From Rhynochetos jubatus (taxonomy: Eukaryota; Chordata; Aves; Eurypygiformes; Rhynochetidae), in NCBI GenBank assembly GCA_027574665.1, contig CM050662.1, positions 3,440,501-3,504,500 of the forward strand: a stretch of 64,000 bases of DNA, given 5' to 3'. A program made the translations under genes and the position numbers. Positions within the stretch are counted from its first letter, which is position 1, and each line of letters starts with the position of its first letter. Positions 24,801 to 37,110 of the stretch are shown one piece after another. A model generated the notes under the pieces. The model was not told where the DNA came from and ran no database searches. It saw only the letters and a list, made by a program, of their open reading frames with translations.

Positions 24801-27800
24801 ACTGCGTTAATGAACAGCAGAGCTGCTCATTTTGTTTGTTCACCCTTCACTATGGGCATTGTGTGTTGTATCCTCGGTTAAAGGCTCTGGCTGGGCCCCA
24901 GGGAAGAAATCCAATTCTTTCTTCATCCCTGCTGCTTCTCTCTGCTTGGTTTGGAAAGGAATTGACATTGCTGCTTTCTCCAGAGCAACTGAACACCTTC
25001 ATCTGGAAGAACCATCTAGAGGTCAGGATAGGCTGACCAGGAGCACAGATGAGGTCCACAAAGCATAAGGGCAAAGTGGGAGGCTGCTGGGGCAGCAGAG
25101 GCTGCCTGCATAGACACTGTGGCTCAGGGCTGATTTACTTTTGGCTCTTTCATGCAGCCTCCTCCCCCAGCACTTGTCCCTGCTGGAAGGACGGCTTTGT
25201 TCCAGGGGAGGGTGGGGGACTTGCATTGAATGTCCACTGCCTCCTGACACATTGGGTGCTGACGCACCAGTGGGTGCTCTCGCTGTGCTTGTATTCCAGT
25301 CTAGCATCATAGGGCTGGGCGAGACCTGGCTGAGGATGCCTTTTTACTTCTACAGGATTAGTTTGTTGAGTTCATGGCTGCACAGGTGGGAGATCCAATG
25401 CAAGTGCCATGGCATAGACATGCAGTTGGAGGTAGGGGAAAAGGTACAAGGACCCTTTTCATGCTAGATCAGAAAACAAACTACAAAATTTATGGTTTGA
25501 ACAAGAGAAATGCTACTGGAATACAGTTCAGTGCTGCAGTCAGCCCTAGTGCTCTTAACCCTATCAATACTGACTGAATTTCACCAGTAGCAGCACTTTC
25601 ACTAAGTGTCATGACAGCCCACAGAAAGCATCCAAACCCTGTTGCAAAGGTTGTCCAGGTGAGAGGCAAGGGCAGCAAAGGGGACTTTTACCCATCATCA
25701 GAAGTGCTAGCACTGGAGGGAGGACCGCTTCGACAGTCCAGCATCTTCCCTTGAGACCAGAGACCAGCATCCTCTGCAGGCCTATTCCAAGTGCCACAGA
25801 CACACTGTGACAGCAAGGACAATGCACATGCTGGTGGGGAGGAAAGGAGGACCTGGGCATTCAGACCACAGCTTGACACAAGACCACACTGGGTAGAGAA
25901 CAAGATGAGCCTGGGAGATGAATGTGCTACCGAGGGTGGCTTAAGGGACTGGGGTCTTCCCCCACCAGGGACTGTGGGCAAGCAGCCCACTCAACCCAGG
26001 CACCCGCTGCTGCTACTGAAGAGCAGGATCAGTGTGCTGACCTTGGAAGCTACCTGCACTCAGACCTGTACTCAGCCGGCTTGTCTCTCCTGCTGTGCCC
26101 AGCCTGGAAAGGACCCAGAGCTTGTAAGTGAGGTGCTTGCTCCCAGCCCTGCAAGAACACTCCCCCACCCCAATGTGCTTCTTCAGTGCCTGGCCTAGCC
26201 AGGCTGAGTCTGCAGCCTCTAAAATGTTGCTGTGAGGCGCAGGAGTTGTGAACCTGCCCCTGCTCATGGATTTGGTCTGCAGGAATGGAGCAGGACTCCC
26301 ACATAGACCACTGGGGGAATGAAGAGTTGTTGGAGGGGTTCTTCAGCATGTTCCTGCCATGCAACACACCAGAGTTTCCCCCCACTCCTAGAGATCTACC
26401 GTCAGTCTGTGACCAAGGGAAAAAACCCATGTAAGGCTTGCTTCCATCATCTGCACATGTCCCCTCACCTGCACCTCCTGGTTTGCAGGACACATCCCAC
26501 AAAGCTTGTTTGCTTTGATTTCCCACTCTTTTTCCCACTGGCTGGGAGCTCAGGACCCACTGCACATAGCAGTGCCTTGCTCCTTTCAAATGGGGTTGAT
26601 GGCTCTGTCCACAAGCCAAACCTTGTGCTAGAAAGAGAGTCAGCTAGGGCACTGGATGTAGGGCCTCTGACCTTTCCCATGGCTCTACTGATCCTGAAAT
26701 ACAGCAGTCCCCACCCATCTGGGAAAGCAGGCTCACGCAGAGGGGCTATTATTTTATGTATTTAAAGCACTGTCTTCTATGCCTGCACTATAATCCTGTG
26801 TGCAATATTAATTATCCAGCTAACACTGTTGCCATGACACTCCTTAAAGCCATCAAAGCCAACATAAGTATATCAGACCTCCACCCCACCCTTCCTATCT
26901 GCTTCTGGACTTCAGACAAAGTCCCAGTGCCAAGTGCTCATGGCAGGGCAGGGGAGGGACAGGCACCGACCATCTCAAGTGCTACCTAGCCCTCTGCACA
27001 GCACAAGAAAAGTCCAGATTTGGACTTTTGGAAGTTATGTCTAGTTCTGAAGCTGCATTCCAAGAACTGACCGAATTCAAACATGCCCATTTTTAGGTCA
27101 AGTTGCAAAATTACTTTTTCCTTATCACAACATTGTCCTATGTTTAGAAGCTAAAAGGGATGATTAGAGTTATAAGGAGAAAGGAGGAAAGAAATGAAGG
27201 GGGTGGGGTGCATAAATAGATCCAGAGCCCTGAAAAAAAGACACAAATACGAGATCAAAAGAGGATGAGCCAAATTCTGAACAACCTGATGTATGCAGCA
27301 TTTACATCCCTGAGTGGCTGACACTTAAGAAGCCCCACAGGCAGCAACAGAACAGATCTGGGTCCTTCCCCCTCCCACCCAGAGCACAGCCCAAATACTG
27401 AAGGTAATCCTCTTAAACCTCCAAAAACTGGGAGGGGGTCAGTGATATTTAACCTGAAATGGAGGCAAGTGCAAGAGAAATGCTTACTGGTTAAGTGTTT
27501 ATGCAAGGAAAAGCTTTTTTCCAGAAAGCCAGAACAATTTTCCTTTCTGTGTGGAAGCACTGAGAGTCCCTGCAGCTTGTGGACCTCTCCTTTGCAGGGT
27601 CTGTGATCAGCACAGGCTGGATCCCCACAGCTTGGTCAGGTGCTGAGCAGGCACCATGAGACAGGTTTTTGCCACACTGTCCTTCCAGGGTTCAGTCTCC
27701 TGTGTGTACACAGCTTCAATTTACATCCTTTGTCTGAGAGACAGGGCAAACTTACCCTGGAGGATCTAGGCTCTCATCTACAACTGCTTCTACACAGCAA

Positions 27801-28945
27801 TGTGGTCTTTCCTATGTTGTGTTGAACACCCACTGACAGCTAGAGCAATGACTGCAGGTAGTGCAGGAAAGCTGCAGAGAGCCCTGAAAATGGGTGACAA
27901 AGCAAGCCCAGAAGTTCTGCACACCCATCGTGGTCACCCCGTGCTGCGATTGTTACAGCCAGGGTCTGGAAACTGCTGTTCCCCTGCAGTATTGAGGGCA
28001 GTAGGTTCCTGGGCCTGGGAGAGGAGCACTGCCTGCAGATGGGTGACAGGGCACTGCTGGTGGGCTGCACCAAATTCCCCAGCATCACATCCCGGTGCTG
28101 TCTCCAGCTTTTGGTTGGGTCCCCACCGTGCATGGTGTCCCTCCTTGCTCTGAGTTATGGCACTGTCAGCCTCGTGTAGACCCTGCAAGTGTGCAGCAGT
28201 GAAGTTGTGCTGTAGGGCTGTCCCATGTTGGATGGACATCTCTGCACAAGGCCAGCCCACATAACGTGTCCTGCAAAGGCATGCCTGCAGTCGAGACCAG
28301 GCACCTGCTGTCTGGGGTTCTGGAGGCATTAGGCTAGTCTTTCTACATTCACTGTGAGTATTTCCTTGCCCAGATCCCTTCCAGCCAGCCTAGCCAGGGT
28401 GGGCAACATGGCTGGAGAGCAGTAGTACCATACTTTGCTCCCATACTTTACTTTAAGCATCTTTTTAGGTTCTTTCCCTGACTTAGTCCCCAGCGCCTTA
28501 TGTTCTTTATCATGCCAAGATTAGACACACATTGTCCCACTGCAGGAGTATAGCAGATCAATACAAAAGCAAAATACTTACTATCTGAGAACTCATACGA
28601 GATGTTGTCCCTGAGGGGTAAGCGTTTCCTTTATTGCCCTGAAGGTTTGGCTTACCTCCTCTGTCTGCATCTGGGTACATGCTCCCAGACAGGGAAGGCA
28701 AGCAAGGAGCTGTAAAGCAACGATCTACAAAGCAAAGAGCTGCTTCATTTGCTGTAGAAGGAGATATGAGTGGATCTTTTACTTCTGCTTATGAAATCCC
28801 ATTTATGACAATATTCACACCTACAAGCAGCTGGCACCCCTCTTCGTATGCCAGAGGCTCTACTGGTGATGAGTTTCTGGCTAGGAGCATTTCCACTCAC
28901 AACTGATATGTTAATGCAATTAGAGACAGTGCCAAGTGCAAAGCA
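24801..28945. other. Noncoding stretch, no gene recognised
   Basis: No gene is recognised. Open frames up to 189 codons (26050-26619, minus) overlap plus-strand frames of similar length and have no domain. A donor-like GTAAGTGAGG at 26124 follows an acceptor-like pyrimidine tract by only about 20 bases and is probably chance. The part 26760-26880 is AT-rich. Confidence 0.4.
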
Positions 28946-29250
28946 GTATTTGTCCTGATATTATTGGTGATAAAGGAGCCTCCTGTGTGAGAAGCAAGTC
29001 CATTTCCAATCTATCTGTATCTATATCTAAAAAAGCTTTCATTTTCCTGAGCGCTGCAGCAGATTCTCGTGATAAATTGCTGCCATATCTTAGCTCCCAA
29101 CTACATTACATCCTATTCAAATCCCCTTCATTATAACAAGAAGCAATATGACACCAAAAGCTTGTCTCAGGAATTTATGACACAGTGGAGACTCTTAGAT
29201 CCACTAAACCCCATTAAAACTGTCTCCCTTATAAAACATACACCTTATTA
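28946..29250. promoter_or_regulatory. Candidate conserved noncoding block
   Basis: AT-rich sequence with little simple repeat and words such as GATATTATTGG, GATAAATTGCTGCC, TTCATTATAAC and CCATTAAAAC. The texture suggests a conserved noncoding element; no site can be assigned firmly. Confidence 0.22.
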
Positions 29251-31610
29251 TGCACTTCTGTAGCGGGCAGCAGGTTGCCTTCTGCCAGGGCTCTTATTAC
29301 CTGTGCAAGGGAGGTACGAGAAGCGTGTGCAAACAATTGAGTCCCCGCTGCAAGTGTGGGGCTGGCACAGCATCTGCGCTTCCTGCCTAGCACATGTCAG
29401 GAGCTTCAGTTGTGGGGAGGGCTTTGTACAGTCATCTTTTATTTTAAGGTTGCTTACTAAGCCAAGACAAAAGAAAAGGCACCCCATTGGCTAAAGCCAG
29501 TCTTTTTTTTCCAGGTCTTTCTGACACAAAGCCTCAAAAAAATTGATTTGGGGTGGAATGAAATGTTACATTAAATCTAAAGTGAAACATTGTGTTTTGT
29601 TTTGTTTAAAACCATTTAATTAAAATAAATTTACTCTCAAAATCTCTTTTAAAAAGGTAACCTGGGATTGCAAAAATGGAGTACAAACGTGCTGATTTCC
29701 TGATCTCTTCTTTCGAGCATGCTCTATGCCTGCAAACATGCGTTGTTTCCATCTTCACTTAAGAGAGCAATCTCTGTTCCCAACACTGTCACCTGCACGT
29801 GCTTGTAGCACTTTCTCAAGCTGGGGAAACAGGAAAAGCAGGGAGAGATGTGTGCAGTACACAACCAGGCTGCTTGGCAGGTTCTAGCCTCTCTGACTCC
29901 CTTCATCCCCTATCCACACGGCCTCCCTGCAGCTCACACCATCAGGCCTCTGCTTCTGCCAGAACAGCAAATGCCACTGGCAGTATCAATAAGCAATGAA
30001 GGAGCATCGGTCTGGTGTTCCTCATCCCACAGTGACCAGATGCCTGAGCAGCCCAGGGGACTTCACTAGGACAGATGACCCTTTTGATCCAGGAAGATAT
30101 AGCATGCCTCATCACTGATGAAGTGATTTTGCTTTTCTCCCCCACCGCATCAATTCTCTTCCCCCCACTTTTCACCTCCCAGCCTTCCCACCAAGCGCCA
30201 GGCTGTGCCCTTCGGGAGTCCAGGTGGCAGCTCCTGTCTGATCAGTGTGCTGCTCATTAGACTAGGTAAATATGTTTGTGTTTTCCTCTTTTTACCTCTT
30301 GTTTAGTCTCATCTGACTGTATTGTTTACTGTACTGGATTATGCAAATCAAAATATAACCAATATTGAAAACAGGAAGGTAAGCAAAGCTTGCGCCCACT
30401 CTTCTGGCCCGTGCCAAGGACAGGGTGCAGGCTCCCACCGTGTCAGGACAGAGTCACCTCTGTGCTGCTGATGAGCCTGATGCAGGGGTGGGTTTGTTCC
30501 ACTCCTGTCCTAGGAGTGATCCAGCCTCCTACTAGCATTGATTCTGCACCCCAAATAAGCCAAAGCAGGGTGCATAGTCCCCCTCACAAGCATCCTGTTG
30601 CAGGGGAGCACACTCATCTCTGTCCTGCTGCTGCTTGCATAAGATCCAATGTCACTCTGGTCCTTCCGGAGCGTGCAATGAGTGCAGCTGTGCTCAGCAC
30701 AGTGGTGACTTAGGATGGCTGCCTCTCACTCGACTAAGTCTCAGTGAAGAAGGGGGATGTGGCTGGGAAGTGGATTAACTCTGCTTTGAGGTGGCTGATT
30801 TTGTGCCAGAGAGGCAACCAGGAAGGGGAAATCCTGGAGAAGAGATGAACAGTGAGAATCAGTAGGTCTGTCCGGATGACACAGATGTGTGGAATTGAAG
30901 AACAACTTGATGCAGAGCCATTGCATGCAGTGGAGTAATCTGTAAATACCTCAAGGTAACTCAAGCGCAACTAGACTCATTCTTGTGGCTTTTAAAATCA
31001 TGTAGATCAAGATGGACAACTGTCTCCGTGACAAGAGGCCATGGATTATTGATGCTGAGGCCAGAAAGGCTACTCTGTCGTCTTTCATCACCAAGGTCGG
31101 ATAGTTTTACCAAGTGATTCCTGTGTCAAACCAATAATGTCTGGCTGCGTTAGGGCAGATTTTTTTAGAAAAGCATCCAATTTCAAGTAAAAAAAACTCC
31201 ATGTGAGGTAGAAGAAAGCATCTCCTCTTGTACGTTGTTTAATGGCTAATTCCCTTCACTGTTGGAATGTGTCTTCTTTTCAGGTTGAATTTGTCTAATT
31301 TCAGCTTCCAGCAACCAGAGCTTGTTACACCTTTGATCGCCAGATTAAAGAGCTCTCTAGTCTCTCTAGTCTCTTCTGCTGGGTACTTGCAGACTTGTGT
31401 CAAGTAACTATTCAAATTGGTTTTCATTAAAACTTTCATTATAAAAAAGGTTGGGGTTTTTTTTGTTTGTTTGGCTCCCCCCTGCCCCGAGTTTCATTAA
31501 CTTTTGTACCTCTTTCTCAAATTCTTTCCATGTTTTCATTATGTGTGACCCTGGAGCTGGACACTGAGCACACTGGTACTCTTATTAAAGCAATGCACAG
31601 TCCCATATAC
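29251..31610. other. Noncoding stretch, no gene recognised
   Basis: No gene is recognised. AT-rich parts lie at 29520-29660 and 30240-30380. A T/G-rich tract sits at 31440-31475, and a small duplication of the CTCTCTAGT word at 31351-31372. Short frames on both strands carry no domain. Confidence 0.4.
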
Positions 31611-31897
31611 AAAGGGCCTGTAGTGATAGGACAAGGGGTAACAGGTTTAAATTGAAAGTGGGGAGATCTAGATTGGATATCAGGAAGAAAGTCTTCACAG
31701 AGAGGGTGGTGAGACACCGGAACAGGTTGCCCAGAGAAGCTGTGGATGCCCCATCCCCAGCTGTCTTCAAGGCCAGGCTGGATGAGGCTTGAAGCAACCT
31801 GGTCTAGTGGAAGGTGTCCCTGCCCATGGCAGGGGGTTTGGAACTAGATGATCTATTAAGGTCCCTTCCAACCCAAACCATTCAATGATTCTATGAT
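31611..31897 (+). mobile_element. CR1 LINE, 5'-truncated 3' end (avian type)
   Basis: This is the 3' end of a CR1 non-LTR retrotransposon, the dominant LINE of bird genomes. It opens with GTAGTGATAGGACAAGGGG, continues through GGTTGCCCAGAGAAGCTGTG (about 31725) and CCCATGGCAGGGGGTTTGGA (about 31823), and ends in GGTCCCTTCCAACCC and the tail motif ATTCTATGAT (31888-31897). The copy agrees closely with the family, so it is the youngest element in the window. It is truncated after roughly the last 290 bases, as usual for CR1, and encodes no complete protein; the minus-strand frames over it are shadows. The orientation is plus. I see no target-site duplication, which is normal for CR1. Confidence 0.96.
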
Positions 31898-33159
31898 ATG
31901 AATATGAAGCCACTGTGTGTTACTCTTCGTCATTCTCCTCTTTAGGGATGCCAAGTCCAGAATGCTTCCATCTGATCCCACCATGCTTTTCTAACCCATG
32001 CTCTGTACAGCAGTTTCAAGTTGTGTATACATAATTTTTCCCAGATACATGGATCTCCATTTCATTGTACCAAGATTCTGACTTCTGGACCAAACTCAGC
32101 CTACCAAGTGATTCATGCTGCCTTGGTGACATTTCTGTTCCTGCTGGGTTTTATATCCTCCTTAATTCTTATCTCTAAAGACTGTATACCCTCTTTCAGG
32201 CCATCGATAAATATGGGGCCATTGGCTTTCTTCAGGAAGACCTATCACTGATCTGATGATTGGCCCTTCAAACCACCGAGGGTGGTCTCCACAGTCCCCG
32301 AGGGACAGTGCATTCCCTGCCACCTGGACAGTAGCATTGGACTTACGGTTCACCCATCATCAGTACTTTCACCTGCCAGACCATCCTACAGCTTCTGCAT
32401 GGACAAAGAACTGAGCTGGTTGATTGAATGGAAAACAATGTTTGGACAGAGAGGGGTGGACATATGTGCACAAGTCCTGCACTAGCAGGAATGTAAAATG
32501 TGGCTGTGGTTTGCCTTGGACAGGGAAATTGCTCCCAGGGTCTGTAGGACAGATGTAGGCTTTTAATTACAATTCAGGAAAGCACATGGTGGAAGCTCTA
32601 AAGAAGGATGAGAGGCATACAAATAAGGTCTGACAAGTTTGTCTGGAAAAGAAACAGCTCAATCTGAATTAGCTGTTCCTAAGTTAAATATAAATGTAAA
32701 TCTGGGAAAGGTGAGTGTGCAGTGAGTGTACATGTTGTGCTGGCAGGAGGACTGTAAGGAGTGCCAGCCTCACGCAGGGTTGGGCATCCAAAGGCTCCGT
32801 CTGCAGCCAGCAGCGATGCAGGTTCCTCCAGAGACAGCTCCAGAGGTGGGGCTGCAGCGGGAAATCCTAACAGGGAAGAATTAAATCTGCAGAGATAATC
32901 GCTCTCTGTTACGGCAACCAGGAAACCTGTGTGGTTTCTCCAGGGGGCAGCCCTCCCATCTAGTGTTACATTTTGGGATTCCTCCATCATGGTAAAGGAA
33001 GATGGAAGATGATTTATCTGGAAAGTTTCTCTTTAACTACTTCTGTTGTTCCAGAGATGCCAACAGATCCTGTTGCAACTTAGGAAGCAATGGCTGAAAC
33101 AACATGCAGTCTTACAGCATCACTGAAACCATGAGGGGTTATGGAGAAGCTAGAGGAAG
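31898..33159. other. Noncoding stretch, no gene recognised
   Basis: No gene is recognised. The part 32200-32330 (GGCCATCGATAAATATGGGG and, further on, CCCCGAGGGACA) has a weak likeness to a minus-strand CR1 reverse transcriptase segment, not strong enough to call. The remainder is of mixed composition with short chance frames. Confidence 0.4.
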
Positions 33160-33418
33160 ACTCTTTTGGAGTGCACCACGGCGTTCAAGAGGCAACAGGC
33201 AGAAGTTGCAAGGGAAATCCCAGCTGAACATGAGGAAAAGGATCTTCCCTATGAGGCAGGTCAAGCACAAGGCCAACAGGCCCTAGCAGAGGGATCTTCA
33301 TCCTTGCAGATCTACAGAATTCAACAGGGCAATGCCCTGAGCAATCTGACTTGGTTTTGAAACTGGCCCTGCTTTGAGCAGAAGGTTGGACTGGAGACCT
33401 TCCGAGGACTCTCTTAAA
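33160..33418 (+). mobile_element. CR1 LINE 3' end, diverged
   Basis: An older, 5'-truncated CR1 3' end. Its landmarks are AAGAGGCAACAGGCAGAAGT (33187-33206), a CAGCTGAACATGAGGAAAAG block (33221-33240), the segment equivalent to TTGGAGATATTCAA (about 33302-33322), and the GCTTTGAGCAGAAGGTTGGA block (33371-33390), followed by a degenerate GACCTTCC. The final CCTTCCAACC and tail repeat are eroded. Divergence is clearly higher than in the 31.6-kb copy, so it inserted earlier. It encodes nothing functional. Same orientation as its neighbour 1.3 kb upstream, but not a duplicate of it. Confidence 0.88.
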
Positions 33419-36400
33419 CTAAATAAGTTTGTGGTTCTACAAGAGTTCCAGGAGCAGCTTTGTCAGCAGTCTTTATAGCAGTGGTACTGTGCAGGCCAGC
33501 AGAGTGCAAACTAGATTATTCATGCATTGCTCCGGATATTCATTATATATTCTGTTAGGCACACTAGGATCCTGTGCTGCCATGGAAAATAGACTTAACG
33601 ATGGACTCCAAAGCATCCTGACACCACTTGGTTCTCCAGTCCTGCAGCTGTCACTCCAAACTGGGCACTCTGCAGCACAGTCATCTGGCACAATGAAGAA
33701 CTCAGTTGCATTAAAAAAATGCACACACCCACTGAATTTGATGCAGAAATTTTGCATTTCCAGATGCAATTTTCTAACCTCTATGTTTTTGATTTTGTAT
33801 TAGATCAACTTTGTTGTCTCTCTAAAACTCTCAGCTAAAGATTGCTGGATTACTTTGGCATTGCCCAAAATGGCTGGAGCAGCTCCGCTCCCCTGAGGAA
33901 GTACAGGAAGCCGTTTGCAACAGGAAAATAACAAAAACCCAGAAGCTGATGATTTTCCTGAAATGGCTGCTAGCGGTAAAAGTTAATTTGTCATTGTTAT
34001 ACTTCAGAGTCTACAACCCTTTAGGTGAATATGAGCATTTCAAGGCAACCCCCCAGACAAACCTAGTTCCCAATTCTAAAATGTTCTTGCTATGTAAAGA
34101 TTAAAACAATAACAGTTTAAGCCTGCAAGCTTAAAATCTGAAGCAGCAGTGGGGGAAGACTCTGCAGCAGTGCAGGAAGCCCTGCTAATGATGTCAGTAA
34201 ATTGTATCAGAAGGATTCTCTCATTTTGGGAAGAGAGATGTAATAGCGTGGGCTATTCTCACTGGCACTAAACTCATTAGTTTGTTTACAGTGTGCCTTC
34301 CTGCACCGCTCACTGATACACTGAAAATCTTATTTTGTCTTTGATATTTCGAGTCAGAAAGAGCAGGGAGAAGTCAAAGATTCTCAGCAACATTTGATCC
34401 CTTCTGTGGGTTTTTGGTTTTTTTTTTTTCTTTTTACAAGGTGCTTGTTTAAGGCTTGACTCCTGGTCAGGGTAGCACCAGGGAAACTCCAGTTTTAGAG
34501 GAAGATGTGCACGATGGCTAATGGTGAGGCTTCAGGTGGCCTCAGAGGAGAGGCACCAGGGCTGAGGGAGGTGGGATGGGGAGAGCTTCGGCTTCGCAGG
34601 GACAGACTGTGCCGAGTCCTGTGCCATGTCCCAGCCTTCTGCTCTCTGCACCAGCCGTGACACCTCCGAGGCTCTGCCTGCACATCAGCGCCTGCCGCCT
34701 GCCACCCGCAAGCCTTATCTGCCTCTGTCAGCCTCCGGCTTGGTGCTCTCCCAGCACATCACCACCTTTCCCATTTCTCATTCTGCTGTGAAGGATGAGG
34801 TGGGAGCTGCCTGCCTGTGCCAGTCACAATGGCAGCCGCAAGACAGGAGCTCATCTCCAGCTGCAGCGGCAGCAGGACTCACTGTCCCAGGAGCTGGCTC
34901 TGTGACACAACATTTCTTCCTCCCTTTCATTCAAATCTGGATGCCTGGGCATGAATTTGGTGGTTTTCCAGCACTTAGAAATAGTTCATCTGGCCCCTGC
35001 AGGTGCTCAAAACTGGTGGGAGATCAGATCTGAGGACATCGCAGTGAAGGAGCATCACCCAACGGCACCAAGCAAGAAAAAGTCCGCTATCCCCACCAAA
35101 TAAATCTCAGGGCCCTAGTAGGCCTGACCCCTGCTCTGGGGCAGGGGCTGCCTGGGAGGTGCAGTTTGCTGGCGGTGCACAGCAGCTCTATGGGGCTCTC
35201 CCCCTTCCAGTGGTCCCACCTCCAGTGACCCAGTTCTGCTGGCTACTCCACGGTTCCTTGGTGTATGAAGAGCTTTTTGTAACAGCTCAGGGGTGCCAGT
35301 CTGCTACCAGGGAAGGCAAAGGTCTTTACTGGAGTCTGTGGCACCAGCAAGAGAAAACACTCCTACCCCTTCTTGCAGCAATAAAATACTGCTTGTCCGA
35401 GTGGGAACTCTGCCGCAGCTGTCTCAAAGAAGATGTGAGATTAAGCAACACTACAAGAAGGTGACTGATGTATTGAGTGACCTGGATGAGCTGGAGAGGA
35501 GGGTTCTACCCCCACCCCTGCCCTTGTGAAGCTCCTGTTGCACGTGTGTCTGCAGCTGCTGCATGAGAGTTCCCCACACTAATGCATTTCATCTTTCCTT
35601 GGTCTAGGGCCACGTTTCTCTTTGTCCTCCCTGCTAAGCTTTCTTCAGGGTCGTGCTTAGGAGAGAAGACTTGCTCCCAGTCTCCGCCATGGTTATATGT
35701 CGCCATATAACACAATCAGCTTGCAAGGTTACTTACTCATCTCATTATACAGGCATAAAACCTAGGCAGACAAATATAAAGCAAAATAAGGTTTATGCCT
35801 TATGGAGAAAGCTTATTGCATCTCCTAAATTGGAATAAAATATCTACAGGTGAAATATGTCGCTACTGTTACAACAGTGCTCACAGTAGTATGGGAAGGG
35901 CTTCCCCTGTAATGGTACCAGTAGGGTGTCAAGTGCTGGCATCGGAGAAGCCAGAGCCTGCAACCCTGCACCAGGGAGGCAGGGAGAGGGTGACCTATGG
36001 TGACAGTGGGACATGATCATGGCAGAGAAGTGATGTCTGCCTCAGCTGCACACTAACATGTCTGCCTCAGTTTCCCAGCAACTGTCTTTCAATGGCAACG
36101 CTTGCTCCCATGCCAGCAGTTAATGAGATCATGTTTGTACGTGGCTTCCAACACAAGTGTCTCTGCAATGTGTAAGTGCTAAGTGCTATTAGCAAGTAAC
36201 AGCAGTTGTCCTTCGGTACAGGGCTCTGCTGCCTTTGCCTGAGGCCATTCAAACCCAGTGAAGCATCACCCTCAGCAGTACCTGCACTGTGGCAGAGTTA
36301 CACATCAGCCAGCACACTCTGCGCTGCCCTGGAAACCAGCTGGAGATGAAGCTGCAAGTCCAGAACTGAGGTGGCTGGATTTATCCCAGCCGAGGGCTGT

Positions 36401-36904
36401 AGGTAGAGAAGCTCAGGCTGACTGGGAGTTGGGAGAGACACCCTCATCGGGCAGGAGGCTGAAGGATGGCACCCCACCAGCAAAGCGAGACCTGCAGGCC
36501 GTGATAGCCAGCTACTCTGGGGAAGATGTGCTCAATGCACTCAGCTGTTGTTTCTGGGCTGGGCTGCAGTGTAGCCTGCAGACGTCTGTGCCAAAAGGTG
36601 GGAGCTAGGTCCCCAAAGAAGTACCAAATCAGAAGTCCATGCTCCTAGCTGGGCTGTGCTTTCCCTGCAGCGGCAGGCATACAGCCTGCCTGACACCCAC
36701 TTCCATGGTCACCCTTATAATCATGCTCTTTTCTGTCCTTCTTCCTCCTCCTACCTGATGGTCTCTGCACTGGATCCTGCCTGGAGACAGATGCTGTGCT
36801 GGGCAGGAATGGCAAAGTTTATTAAGTTGGGGTGGGAAGATCTGGCAGGCTGGGTTCACAATTAGGCTCCCAAAGGCAAGATCATAAAGCATTCAGACAC
36901 TTGG
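33419..36904. other. Noncoding stretch, no gene recognised
   Basis: No gene is recognised. The block 34070-34340 is AT-rich, with ATTAGTTTGTTTACAG and GATGTCAGTAAATTG, and could be a conserved element. A run of 12 T lies at 34418-34429. GC-richer sequence at 34540-35030 opens frames on both strands (135 codons plus) with no domain. Confidence 0.4.
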
Positions 36905-37110
36905 GATACAGGGCTGATTACCAGCATCTTTCATCATTAAATATTAACACCAAGGCTGCTTAAAGGCCAGTGAAAGAATTATAGAATTTAATACCTATCA
37001 CGCTCTATCAATAGGCCGGGAGAAATATGGTCCTTTCGCCTATGTTTTTTTTTTAATGCTTCAATGTAAACTAGAAGACTTGCAAAATTAAACAGCACAA
37101 TTCTTGGTTA
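36905..37110. promoter_or_regulatory. Candidate conserved noncoding block
   Basis: The block contains CATCATTAAATATTAACACC, a segment around ATACCTATCACGCTCTATCA (36991-37010), CAATAGGCCGGGAGAAATATG and a run of 10 T at 37045-37054. Unlike its flanks it combines AT-rich homeodomain-like words with retained CpGs (CACGCTC, GGCCGGG, TTCGCC), a mixture often kept only under selection. The evidence is indirect. Confidence 0.3.

Noticed and set aside
25300..25345. CATCATAGGGCTGGGCGAGACC, loosely like a minus-strand CR1 3' end
   Set aside because: Similarity is limited to about 20 bases and lacks the CR1 body next to it.
26050..26619. 189-codon minus-strand open frame
   Set aside because: Overlaps plus-strand frames of 148 and 135 codons, and no domain is recognisable.
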